Source of the DNA: Paenibacillus stellifer
Lineage (GTDB): Bacteria; Bacillota; Bacilli; Paenibacillales; Paenibacillaceae
Assembly: GCF_000758685.1 (NCBI RefSeq)
Contig: NZ_CP009286.1
Span: forward strand, 3,254,501 to 3,318,500
Direction of reading: 5' to 3'
DNA: 64,000 bases
Part shown: in pieces, positions 15,864-23,478 of the stretch
How positions within the stretch are numbered: the first letter of the stretch is position 1
Layout: every line of letters begins with the position of its first letter
Made by a program: the position numbers and the translations under genes
Notes under the pieces: generated by a model
The model's database searches: none
Seen by the model: the letters and a program-made list of their open reading frames with translations, nothing else
Told to the model about the DNA's origin: nothing

Positions 15864-18497
15864 TTACTGGGTCACAACGCCTGCATCGGCGCCGCCTGTT
15901 ACATTCTGGGTGTCGGTTTCGGGGACGGCAGCCCCACCAGCCGCAGCCCCGTCAGCGGGACTGGCAGCTGGTGAAGGGGAAGGCGTGGTAGTAACCGGAA
16001 GCTCTCCACCGCCCTGATTACCATTGCCGTTACCATTCCCGTTTCCGTTGCCGTTGCCATTACCGTTACCATTCCCATTTCCGTTTCCATTGCCATCGAC
16101 GTTCCCGCCGCCATTCCCGTTGCCGTTGTCTGTTCCGCCGCCGTTATCGCCGCCCGGCACAGTTTGCTCCGGACCTCCTCGTGCGCCTTGGTCAGGTGAA
16201 GGAGAAGGTTCAACGGAAGGAGATGGTGAAGGCGACGGAGACGGCTCCGCTCCTTCAATCAGGATGGTTGCCGTGTTGGACGGATCGCTCTCCGTCCCCG
16301 TGGCAGGATCATAGACCGTTACATAATACTCATAGGTCAGCCCCGCCATGGCGCCGATGTCTGCCGCATTTGGCGACAGTGTGCTGACGAGCTGGGTGAA
16401 GTCCGCCTCTGAAGTCTCCTTCCGGTATACGCGATATTCTTTACCCTCGCCCGTAACCGGATTCCAGGCCAGGTTAACGGTGCCGGTCGATGACTCATAC
16501 GCAGCAGTCAGTCCGGTAACGGCCTGAACCTGCTCGGTAACCTGCTCAGACGGCTTCGGTATATCCAGATTATCCGGTTTCGGGAACGATTTCTCCGGAT
16601 AGTTCTTCACGACCTCGCCCATAACTTTGCCCCAGAACGCCGCAGCCAGCGGACTGCTGTTCTTCAGCAAATGCTTACGGTCGGGATTGTCATAGCCCAT
16701 CCAGACTGCTGCGGTAAGCTCCGGCGTATAGCCGACGAACCAGACATCGCGGTTGGAGCTCACGCCGCTGTATCCGCTTTGGGTCGTGCCAGTCTTGCCC
16801 GCAACCGGACGGTCGATCTTGGCCTTCTTGCCCGTACCGCTCTGCACGACCTCCTGCATCATTTCGGTCATCTGGTAAGCGGTACTCTCCTTCATGACCC
16901 GCTCGGCGGTCGTGTTGGCTTTGTAGGCCGTTTCACCCGTGCTGTCCGCAATCGACTTGATCGCATAAGCCTGCCGCTCCTCACCGCCTGTTGCAAAGGC
17001 CGTATAGGCTTGAGCCATCTCTAGCGTGTTTGTTCCCTTCTCCATGCCGCCAAGCGCAAGTGAAAGGTTGCGGTCATTATCGCCTACGCCGATTCCAAGC
17101 TTCTTGGCAAAATCATAGCCGGTTCCAACCCCGATCTGGCTCAGCAGCCATACAGCCGGAATATTCTCGGACTTCGTCAGCGCCTCGCTCATGCTGATCG
17201 TGTTCGAATACCCGTGAAGGTTGGTCGGACAGTAATCGCCGAAGCACTGCTTCGCGTTGCTGATCTGGGAGTCCATCGAGAACTTGCCGGACTCAATCGC
17301 TGGCGCATAGGACACGATCGGCTTGATCGATGATCCCGGCGAGCGGCGGCTGTCATTCACGCGGCTGAAGCCCTTCTTCTCATAATTGCGTCCGCCCATC
17401 AGCGCCACAATACCGCCGGTCTCCTGGTTAATGATAACCATGGAGCCTTGAACCGGCTCGTCATCAACGCTCTTCTCGAAATTGTCAGCGTCGGCAAAAG
17501 CGTTCTCGACCGTCGTCTGGGCATCCTTATCCATCGTGGTATAGATTTTGTAGCCGCCGATATTCAGATCGTCTTCAGTCAGGCCATACTTGTTCTCGGC
17601 TTCGTCAATGACGTAGTCGATGAACGCCTGATACTTCTGCTTCGTGGCCGGCGGCTTATAGTTATAATTAATCACCTTCGCCTGATTCATTTCTTCCTGC
17701 GTAATGTAGCCCTGCTCATTCATCAGCTGGAGCACAACTCCGCGCCGCTCTTTGGACAGCTCGGGATTGCGCAGCGGATTATAGCGGGAAGGTCCCTTCG
17801 GCATGGCCGCAAGCGTGGCGATCTGCCATAGCTTCAGCTCATTCAGGTTGCTGACTCCGAAATAATGCTCGGAAGCCGCCTTGATTCCATAGACCGTGCC
17901 TCCGAAGTTGATCCGGTTCAAATACAGCGTAATGATTTCATCCTTCGATTTGTGACGCTCCAGCGCCATCGCGATCGACATCTCCGTCGCTTTGCGGAAG
18001 AAGGTTTTGTCCCGGGTCAAGAAGATGTTCTTGGCCAGCTGCTGGGTAATGGTACTGCCGCCTTCCACCATGCTCCGGGCAATAACATCTTTGACCGCCG
18101 CACGGCCGATTGACCACAGATCGACCCCCTGATGCTCGTAGAAACGTTTATCCTCGGTTGCTACGAACGCATCCTTGATGATCTGGGGAATCTTATCGCT
18201 CTCGACCGGATCGCTCTTCTCAAGAGCCAGCTCGGCGATTTGATTCGCATTCCGGTCATAAATCTTCGTAGTCGGATTGACCGTCAGTTTGCCTTCATTC
18301 TCGGTCAGCAGCTTCTCTCCGTTAATGGTAATGAACAAATAGCCGCCTAGTGCACAAAAAATGGCCAATGCCATGGTGAAAAACAGCGTCCACAGCACAC
18401 GCTTTCGGGTCAGCTTTCTCTTCTTCTTCGGTTTTGGCGGTTGCCCCCCTCCGGATTTCCGGTGACGGTTCGACCGCAAAATTTCGTCGTTCGACAT
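15864..18497 (-). CDS. ponA: Class A penicillin-binding protein 1A with FN3 domain and Gly-Asn tail
   Basis: 877 residues. A bifunctional peptidoglycan synthase. Basic cytoplasmic N-terminus, membrane anchor at about 33-57, GT51 glycosyltransferase with ATEDKRFYEHQG (catalytic Glu115) and GGSTITQQLAKN, then a transpeptidase with SSIK (Ser389), SEN and KTGTTQ. A fibronectin type III-like domain (about 660-750) follows, then a Ser-Pro repeat (PSPSPSPSVEPSPSP) and a long Gly-Asn repeat around 15 units long before a Thr/Pro/Ala-rich end. The catalytic part is typical of Bacillales; the tail is probably a flexible wall-spanning or surface extension. The Gly-Asn tract is encoded by near-identical hexamers (16020-16110), a candidate for length variation. 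Confidence 0.95.
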   Translation of the reverse strand: MSNDEILRSNRHRKSGGGQPPKPKKKRKLTRKRVLWTLFFTMALAIFCALGGYLFITINGEKLLTENEGKLTVNPTTKIYDRNANQIAELALEKSDPVESDKIPQIIKDAFVATEDKRFYEHQGVDLWSIGRAAVKDVIARSMVEGGSTITQQLAKNIFLTRDKTFFRKATEMSIAMALERHKSKDEIITLYLNRINFGGTVYGIKAASEHYFGVSNLNELKLWQIATLAAMPKGPSRYNPLRNPELSKERRGVVLQLMNEQGYITQEEMNQAKVINYNYKPPATKQKYQAFIDYVIDEAENKYGLTEDDLNIGGYKIYTTMDKDAQTTVENAFADADNFEKSVDDEPVQGSMVIINQETGGIVALMGGRNYEKKGFSRVNDSRRSPGSSIKPIVSYAPAIESGKFSMDSQISNAKQCFGDYCPTNLHGYSNTISMSEALTKSENIPAVWLLSQIGVGTGYDFAKKLGIGVGDNDRNLSLALGGMEKGTNTLEMAQAYTAFATGGEERQAYAIKSIADSTGETAYKANTTAERVMKESTAYQMTEMMQEVVQSGTGKKAKIDRPVAGKTGTTQSGYSGVSSNRDVWFVGYTPELTAAVWMGYDNPDRKHLLKNSSPLAAAFWGKVMGEVVKNYPEKSFPKPDNLDIPKPSEQVTEQVQAVTGLTAAYESSTGTVNLAWNPVTGEGKEYRVYRKETSEADFTQLVSTLSPNAADIGAMAGLTYEYYVTVYDPATGTESDPSNTATILIEGAEPSPSPSPSPSVEPSPSPDQGARGGPEQTVPGGDNGGGTDNGNGNGGGNVDGNGNGNGNGNGNGNGNGNGNGNGNGNQGGGELPVTTTPSPSPAASPADGAAAGGAAVPETDTQNVTGGADAGVVTQ

Positions 18498-18724
18498 GCT
18501 GCCTCCTGACTCCCCAATCGGCCTTGCCCCTAAGCAAAGCCTTTCTTTTTATCTTGTACCTTTGAGTCGAGCGGGGACCCCTTTTTTTAGTATGGGCGAA
18601 ATTTCATTTCAATGAAAAGAACAACCTTGTTCAGGTTGCTCTCTACGCCCTTCTATTCAAACGTTACTCAAGCAAAAAGGTTTCGCTATCCGGAACACCG
18701 AGGCGATTTGCCCTTCAAAATCAA

Positions 18725-18967
18725 TTATTCTTCACCCGTACCGCTGTCTTGCATTAAAGATACGCTGCGCTGCGGCGTAAAGGTCGAGATCGCATGCTTG
18801 TACACCATCTGCTGACGGCCGTCGCTGTCGATCACGATTGTGAAATTGTCAAAAGCTTTAATGATCCCGCGGATCTGAAACCCGTTGGTTAAATATACGG
18901 TTGCAGGGATATTTTCTTTGCGAAGTTGGTTCAAGAACGTATCTTGGATGTTAATGGACTTGTTCAT
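18725..18967 (-). CDS. hfq: RNA chaperone Hfq
   Basis: 80 residues. Sm-fold hexameric RNA-binding protein. [40 protein letters not shown] is the Sm1 motif and YKHAISTF is the Sm2 motif. The ATG is chosen after GGGGG at 8 bases; the longer frame upstream is leader. In B. subtilis hfq follows miaA directly; here about 2.7 kb of accessory genes separate them, so this copy has its own leader. Confidence 0.95.
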   Translation of the reverse strand: MNKSINIQDTFLNQLRKENIPATVYLTNGFQIRGIIKAFDNFTIVIDSDGRQQMVYKHAISTFTPQRSVSLMQDSGTGEE

Positions 18968-19297
18968 ATGCCGTACCCCCAATGGTTCAAATAGATTGTT
19001 CAGAAGTATATTCAAGACCTGTGAGAAACTTTCCTGCTATTATATCACGTATTCTACAACAAGGAAAACACGCGTTAAGAGCATCTGATCGGAGACAAGT
19101 TTCATCGGTCATGGATATAATTATGCTCAAAATGCAAATACAAAATAAATATGAAAAATGAACTCGACCACCCTCTCGCAGCTCAGATTAACAGGCCTGA
19201 GTTGTCGGTCTAATGCCAATACTACCCCTTTTGCCTGCCGGTCGTCAAACGGTTCATACAAATGGAGCGCAAGTTCGTCATCGTGCCGGTTCTCCCG
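18968..19297. other. hfq leader and intergenic stretch
   Basis: On the minus strand a TATAAT (19039-19044) lies about 72 bases upstream of the hfq start, with only a poor -35 before it. It is a possible hfq promoter. No gene seen in the remainder. Confidence 0.45.
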
Positions 19298-19546
19298 TTA
19301 TTTTCGTTTCCACGTCGGTTGGGGATCTTCACGTTCCCATCCCTCCAGGATGACGGCGGTTTCCGGGGGATCTCCGGGCCGCCAAGCAATATAATGCCCG
19401 TCAGCCAGTTCCTGAAGCGCAGCTCTAATCTGTTCGGGCCTGCGGCTGGATTTGCGCTTGAGCTGCCTCATTGGCGGTACTGCACCAAAATGCTGGCGGT
19501 GATAATACATAATACGCAGGATCTTGCGGGCATTATCCGACAGCAT
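19298..19546 (-). CDS. Small hypothetical protein, possibly winged-helix
   Basis: 82 residues, basic. The pattern NARKILRIMYYHRQHFGAVPPMRQLKRKSSRRPEQIRAALQELADGHYIAW (spread over residues 5-55) looks like a small winged helix: a helix, a turn, a recognition-like helix, then a beta hairpin. I do not recognise a named family. The start overlaps the end of the next gene upstream by 14 bases, which suggests coupling. Confidence 0.6.
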   Translation of the reverse strand: MLSDNARKILRIMYYHRQHFGAVPPMRQLKRKSSRRPEQIRAALQELADGHYIAWRPGDPPETAVILEGWEREDPQPTWKRK

Positions 19547-19733
19547 GTCTCTTGGTTACCGAACGCCAGGTGAGAATACTCACTGCCAGGAAGACGCGGG
19601 ATTCGCCTGTGGCCAGACAAGTTGCCCGGATGCGGCCGCCTTGCACTCGCTTGACCTCTATTATACGCTGAGTGATTTTTCCTGCTTGATCTAAATACAC
19701 CATTTCCACAGTCTGGCCTGTGTGCATATGCAT
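19533..19733 (-). CDS. Small WYL-like domain protein
   Basis: About 65 residues from an ATG behind GGGGTGGGG. The sequence VEMVYLDQAGKITQR, IEVKRVQGGRIRATCLATGE and SRVFLAVSILTW fits a minimal WYL-type small beta-barrel (a V-x-x-x-Y start, a Gly-Arg turn, and a SRxF end). WYL domains bind ligands or nucleic acid in regulators; here the domain stands alone next to a possible winged-helix protein, so the pair might form a split WYL-type regulator. That is inference. Another ATG two codons in is equally possible. Confidence 0.55.
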   Translation of the reverse strand: MHMHTGQTVEMVYLDQAGKITQRIIEVKRVQGGRIRATCLATGESRVFLAVSILTWRSVTKRHAVG

Positions 19734-19967
19734 AGTACCCCACCCCAAACTAGAACATTTGTTTGTATTATATGCGAACTTACGTGCTTTATTCAATGTA
19801 TAATAATCCCTCACGGCATAAAATGTATTCAGATTCATAACAATGTTTTACTTCTGATGTTCAAGAAATATAAATAAAAATATAATATAAAACAGTATTT
19901 TTTTATTGTTTTTCGATAAATCACATGCTAAAATCATAATCAACTTTAACAAGTGAGGAGCATTTGT

Positions 19968-20441
19968 ATGAAACGAGAAACACTTTTTCTGAAGATTGCT
20001 GTGTTTCTTATGGGAGTTCCAATTCTTGCTTTATGTGTATTAGGGATACCTTCCATAGTTAAAGAAACTGCAGAACGCTATCCGGGATATTGGCTATACC
20101 CCCTATTAATCATCTTGTATGGATCGGCGATACCGTTCTTTGCAGCATTGATTCAGGCTTTTAAACTTTTAAGCTATATTGACAAGAACAATGCTTTCTC
20201 CGAGTTATCCGTAAGGGCTTTGAAAATTATTAAATACTGTGCATTTATAATCAGTATCTTGTTTACGGCAAGCCTGCCGTTTTTATATTTCATAGCGGAT
20301 GAAGACGACGCTCCTGGTCTAATCGTAATCGGATTGGTCATTATTTTTGCTTCCATTGTGGTTGCGGTGTTTGCCGCCGTTCTTCAAAAGCTGTTAAACA
20401 ATGCCATCGACATCAAATCTGAAAATGATTTAACGGTCTGA
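19968..20441 (+). CDS. DUF2975 membrane protein
   Basis: 157 residues with four hydrophobic segments (about 7-30, 43-67, 90-112 and 122-145) and the DUF2975 hallmark LLSYIDKNNAFSELSVRALKIIKY between segments two and three (residues 70-92). These proteins regularly sit next to a small Cro/C1-type regulator, as here. Function unknown. The ATG is supported by GAGGAG 7 bases upstream. More AT-rich than its neighbours. Confidence 0.82.
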   Translation: MKRETLFLKIAVFLMGVPILALCVLGIPSIVKETAERYPGYWLYPLLIILYGSAIPFFAALIQAFKLLSYIDKNNAFSELSVRALKIIKYCAFIISILFTASLPFLYFIADEDDAPGLIVIGLVIIFASIVVAVFAAVLQKLLNNAIDIKSENDLTV

Positions 20442-20451
20442 GGTGAAGACA

Positions 20452-20670
20452 ATGGCGATTATCATTAATATTGACGTGATGCTGGCGAAGCGGAAAATGA
20501 GCGTTACCGAGCTTTCGGAGAAGGTTGGAATTACGATGGCTAATCTTTCTATCCTGAAAAATGGCAAAGCCAAAGCGATCCGTTTATCCACCTTAGAGGC
20601 GATATGCAAGGCTCTGGAATGCCAGCCTGGAGATCTTTTGGAGTACCGAAGCGATGAAGAGACTCTTTAA
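20452..20670 (+). CDS. YozG-like HTH regulator (Xre family)
   Basis: 72 residues, a single helix-turn-helix of the short Cro/C1 type: INIDVMLAKRKMSVTELSEKVGI, TMANLSILKNGKAKAIRLSTLEAICKALECQPGDLLEY over the whole length. It starts 10 bases after the DUF2975 stop, with GAGGTGAAG as RBS. The pair is a common two-gene module in Bacillota and is likely autoregulated. Not a restriction-modification C protein, as no such genes are nearby. Confidence 0.85.
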   Translation: MAIIINIDVMLAKRKMSVTELSEKVGITMANLSILKNGKAKAIRLSTLEAICKALECQPGDLLEYRSDEETL

Positions 20671-20712
20671 GCAGAGGCTGAGCATTTACAGAAGCGCCTT
20701 AGGGAGCGTAAA

Positions 20713-21492
20713 ATGAGGGCACTAATACAGTTGGTTCGTTTTGGCCGTGAGCAGGCCTTGTCCTGTTTGTTTCCGGTTGTTATTTTCGCCTCTTTGGCAA
20801 TTACAAAAATCCTGCCGCTTCCCTTCCTGCCACGGTATGACTGGCTGCTAATCATTTGCCTGCTGATGCAGTGGCTGATGGTGTATTCCGGGCTTGAGAC
20901 AAGAGATGAGCTTAAGGTGATCACTTTGTTCCATCTAATCGGACTTGCGCTTGAGCTGTTCAAAGTACATATGGGCTCCTGGTCTTATCCGGAGGAGGGG
21001 TATTTTAAAATTGGCGGAGTACCATTGTACAGCGGATTCATGTACGCAAGTGTGGCAAGCTATCTGTGCCAGGCATGGAGGAGGTTTGAGGTTGAACTGG
21101 TCAAGTGGCCGCGGTTCTGGGTCGTTGTAGTTCTTGCAGCTGCGATCTATTTGAATTTTTTCACCCATCATTACTGGATTGATGTCCGCTGGTGGTTGTC
21201 AGGGCTTGTACTGATCCTGTTCTGGCAATCATGGGTTACATACAAGGTGGGCGGAACCCGTTACCGTATGCCGCTTGCGCTTTCTTTTGGACTTATTGGA
21301 TTTTTTATATGGATCGCCGAAAATATCGCAACATTCTTTGGAGCCTGGCAATACCCGAATCAGAGAGAAGCCTGGAGTCTCGTTCATCTGGGAAAGGTGA
21401 GCTCCTGGCTGTTATTAGTGATTGTCAGTTTCCTTATAGTAGCGACGTTAAAGCAGGTTAAGGGAAAAATTCCGCCAGAATCGAAATCCTAA
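20713..21492 (+). CDS. DUF817 integral membrane protein
   Basis: 259 residues with about eight membrane segments. Conserved pieces are HLIGLALELFKVHMGSW, SYPE, GVPLYSGFMYASVASY and IAENIATFFGAWQYP, matching the DUF817 family. Function is not known. RBS AGGGAG. Lies downstream of the DUF2975/HTH pair and before a DUF5808 mini-gene; all four genes form a plus-strand island inside otherwise minus-strand housekeeping genes. Confidence 0.82.
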   Translation: MRALIQLVRFGREQALSCLFPVVIFASLAITKILPLPFLPRYDWLLIICLLMQWLMVYSGLETRDELKVITLFHLIGLALELFKVHMGSWSYPEEGYFKIGGVPLYSGFMYASVASYLCQAWRRFEVELVKWPRFWVVVVLAAAIYLNFFTHHYWIDVRWWLSGLVLILFWQSWVTYKVGGTRYRMPLALSFGLIGFFIWIAENIATFFGAWQYPNQREAWSLVHLGKVSSWLLLVIVSFLIVATLKQVKGKIPPESKS

Positions 21493-21520
21493 TCTTCTCT
21501 AAAAAGGCTGGGTTGATGTC

Positions 21521-21661
21521 ATGACATTTAAAAAAGTAAAATTGTTAGTTCCAAAAGACTCCGGAATCGGATGGACCCTTAATTTACGCCATCCTTTCAC
21601 TTGGCTCGTTCTCGCTGCTCTGTTTGTAATCGCGGTGATGCGTTCCTTTTTTATCAAGTAA
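21521..21661 (+). CDS. DUF5808-like small protein (46 residues)
   Basis: MTFKKVKLLVPKDSGIGWT continuing LNLRHPFTWLVLAA fits the DUF5808 pattern 'V/P-K-x-x-G-x-G-W-T-x-N', followed by one hydrophobic span (about 27-42). Usually this domain forms part of larger membrane proteins with DUF1648 partners, so a stand-alone form may be a remnant. The RBS is weak (AAGGCTGGG). It ends just before a bidirectional terminator. Confidence 0.55.
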   Translation: MTFKKVKLLVPKDSGIGWTLNLRHPFTWLVLAALFVIAVMRSFFIK

Positions 21662-21678
21662 TCGTGGAGAAAATGAAG

Positions 21679-21710
21679 CGCCCCGCTGACCTATCAAGGT
21701 TAGTGGGGCG
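21679..21710. terminator. Bidirectional terminator between DUF5808 and miaA
   Basis: CGCCCCGCTGACC / GGTTAGTGGGGCG stem, with moderately T-rich flanks on both strands. It serves converging transcripts. Confidence 0.75.
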
Positions 21711-21722
21711 TATTTATAAGGG

Positions 21723-22670
21723 TTATCCCATTGAAGCTGCTATTATGTCCCGGATCTTGGCAAAATTCACGGAAAAGTCTGTCCCGCCGCCAACGTCGAT
21801 CCAGTGTATGTCCTTCATGTGGCGGAACCAGGAGAGCTGCCGCTTGGCAAAGCGCCGGGTATCTCTCTTTAGCAGTGTAACCGCCTCTTCGCAGGTCATT
21901 TCGCCCTCGAGATAAGCGGCGATCTCCTTGTAGCCCAGTCCCTGCATGGATACGAGATTTCGGCTGCATCCGCGTTCCATTAGAGCTTTCACCTCGTCAA
22001 CAAGCCCATCCGCCAACATTTCATCGATCCGTTCTTCAATACGCTGATACAGCATTTGACGGTCCATTGTCAGACCGATCAGACAGAGGTCGTAAGGCGA
22101 CTCCGGCTTGACGGCTGCAGGAGACTGGGAGAGCGGAGTATTCGTCTGCCGGAAAATCTCAAGCGCCCGGATAATCCGCCGGCGATCGTTCGGATGAAGC
22201 CTTTCAGCGCTTTCCGGATCAACCTCGGCCAGCCTTGCGTGCAGCGCAAACGCCCCATGCTCCTCGGCGAACCGGTCCATTTCGCTGCGGAACGCCTCGT
22301 CCGCCACCGCCTCCGAGAAGCGGAAGCCGTAGCATAGCGATTCGATGTACAGCCCCGTCCCTCCAACGATGAACGGCAGCCTGCCTCTTGCGCTGATTTC
22401 ACCGATCAGCCTGCGCCCCTCGGCCTGAAATTCGGCGACTGAATACGGCTCAGTCGGGTCCAGAACATCAATCAGATGATGAGGAATCCCTTCCATCTCC
22501 TCCGGCTTGATTTTGGCCGTGCCGATATCCATCCCGCGGTACACCTGCATGGAATCACCGGAGATGATTTCGGCATGGAGTGCGGAGGCGAGGCTGAGGC
22601 TGAGCCGCGTCTTGCCGACTGCGGTCGGACCCAGCAGCACAAGCAGCTTCGGTTTAGCTTCGGTTGTCAA
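21723..22670 (-). CDS. miaA: tRNA dimethylallyltransferase MiaA
   Basis: 315 residues. Adds the isopentenyl group to A37 of tRNAs reading UNN codons. P-loop GPTAVGKT at about 14-21, DSMQVYRGMDIGTAK, VGGTGLY, and DRRRIIRALEI; the C-terminal part has TRRFAKRQLSWFR. The TTG start lies after GGGGTGATC and is inside the preceding methyltransferase gene (17-base overlap), so translational coupling is likely. Fourth gene of mutS-mutL-methyltransferase-miaA. Confidence 0.95.
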   Translation of the reverse strand: MTTEAKPKLLVLLGPTAVGKTRLSLSLASALHAEIISGDSMQVYRGMDIGTAKIKPEEMEGIPHHLIDVLDPTEPYSVAEFQAEGRRLIGEISARGRLPFIVGGTGLYIESLCYGFRFSEAVADEAFRSEMDRFAEEHGAFALHARLAEVDPESAERLHPNDRRRIIRALEIFRQTNTPLSQSPAAVKPESPYDLCLIGLTMDRQMLYQRIEERIDEMLADGLVDEVKALMERGCSRNLVSMQGLGYKEIAAYLEGEMTCEEAVTLLKRDTRRFAKRQLSWFRHMKDIHWIDVGGGTDFSVNFAKIRDIIAASMG

Positions 22671-23439
22671 TGGCGATCACCCCGTACGATGTTTTATTGC
22701 CCTGCCGAAGCTGCTCTTGGAAGCCAAGACGGCTGAATTCGCCGCTGCCACGCTTCTCCTTCAGCACGACGGACTTGCGGGCGACCCGCAGCGCCTCGGC
22801 CACACTGCCTTCCGAAAGCGCTGAGCTGTCAGCGAAAGAACGCAGCGGCGAGATCGCGGCGGAATCATGCAGCGGCTCCCGGAACATCGGGTCAAAATAG
22901 ACGATGTCGACGCTCCGGTCAGGGAGGCTGTGCAAATAGTCCAAATGACCGCTGTTCACGACCTCAATCCGCCTTAGAGCGGAATCGACCTCGGGCAGGC
23001 CGGAATCATAGCTGGCCATGCCTTCGCTCAGCAGCGCATACAAAGGGAGCGAGCTTTCAAGCGCTGTGACGCTTGTCTCCTCGCCACCGGAGACCGCAAG
23101 CACCAGCGAGTCCGCGCCGAGCCCGGCCGTACAGTCCAGCACGCTGTCTCCCGGAACCATCCCGGCTGCGGCTGCCAGCGGATCTGTCTCTCCTTTTAAT
23201 ACCCGCTTGGCGCGGACAAAACCCATGCTGGGATGGAACTGAAGCGGAGCCGCGCCGCTGCGCAGCAGCCTGACTCCCTGGTGAAGGACGATGAGCAGGT
23301 CATCGTCCCGGTACTCCGCAAGAAGCTTCGCAACAGAAGCGTTGCCGCGCGGGGCGTATGAGACGCCAAGACGCCCGGCTAATGCACGGGCGCGCTCGGC
23401 AACCTCCGGTTTCGGGCGTTCGCCCGTCGATATAATCAT
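22654..23439 (-). CDS. RsmJ-like SAM-dependent methyltransferase
   Basis: 261 residues. A Rossmann-fold methyltransferase with VLDCTAGLGADSLVLA (SAM-binding glycine motif) and the catalytic-type VYFDPMFREP, the pattern of RsmJ (16S rRNA m2G1516) and its Bacillota relatives. The N-terminal HQGVRLLR, HPSMGFVRAKRVL is also typical of the family. rRNA as target is inferred from E. coli RsmJ. The start was placed at the ATG after GGAGG, seven codons inside the longest frame. Sits between mutL and miaA. Confidence 0.8.
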   Translation of the reverse strand: MIISTGERPKPEVAERARALAGRLGVSYAPRGNASVAKLLAEYRDDDLLIVLHQGVRLLRSGAAPLQFHPSMGFVRAKRVLKGETDPLAAAAGMVPGDSVLDCTAGLGADSLVLAVSGGEETSVTALESSLPLYALLSEGMASYDSGLPEVDSALRRIEVVNSGHLDYLHSLPDRSVDIVYFDPMFREPLHDSAAISPLRSFADSSALSEGSVAEALRVARKSVVLKEKRGSGEFSRLGFQEQLRQGNKTSYGVIAIDNRS

Positions 23440-23478
23440 GGTACCTCCGTAATCAAGCAAAACGCCTGTTGTAATATG

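Noticed and set aside
16018..16110. Short tandem repeats suggesting a CRISPR or VNTR locus
   Set aside because: They are 6-base units coding Gly-Asn in frame in PBP1A, with no spacers and no cas genes.
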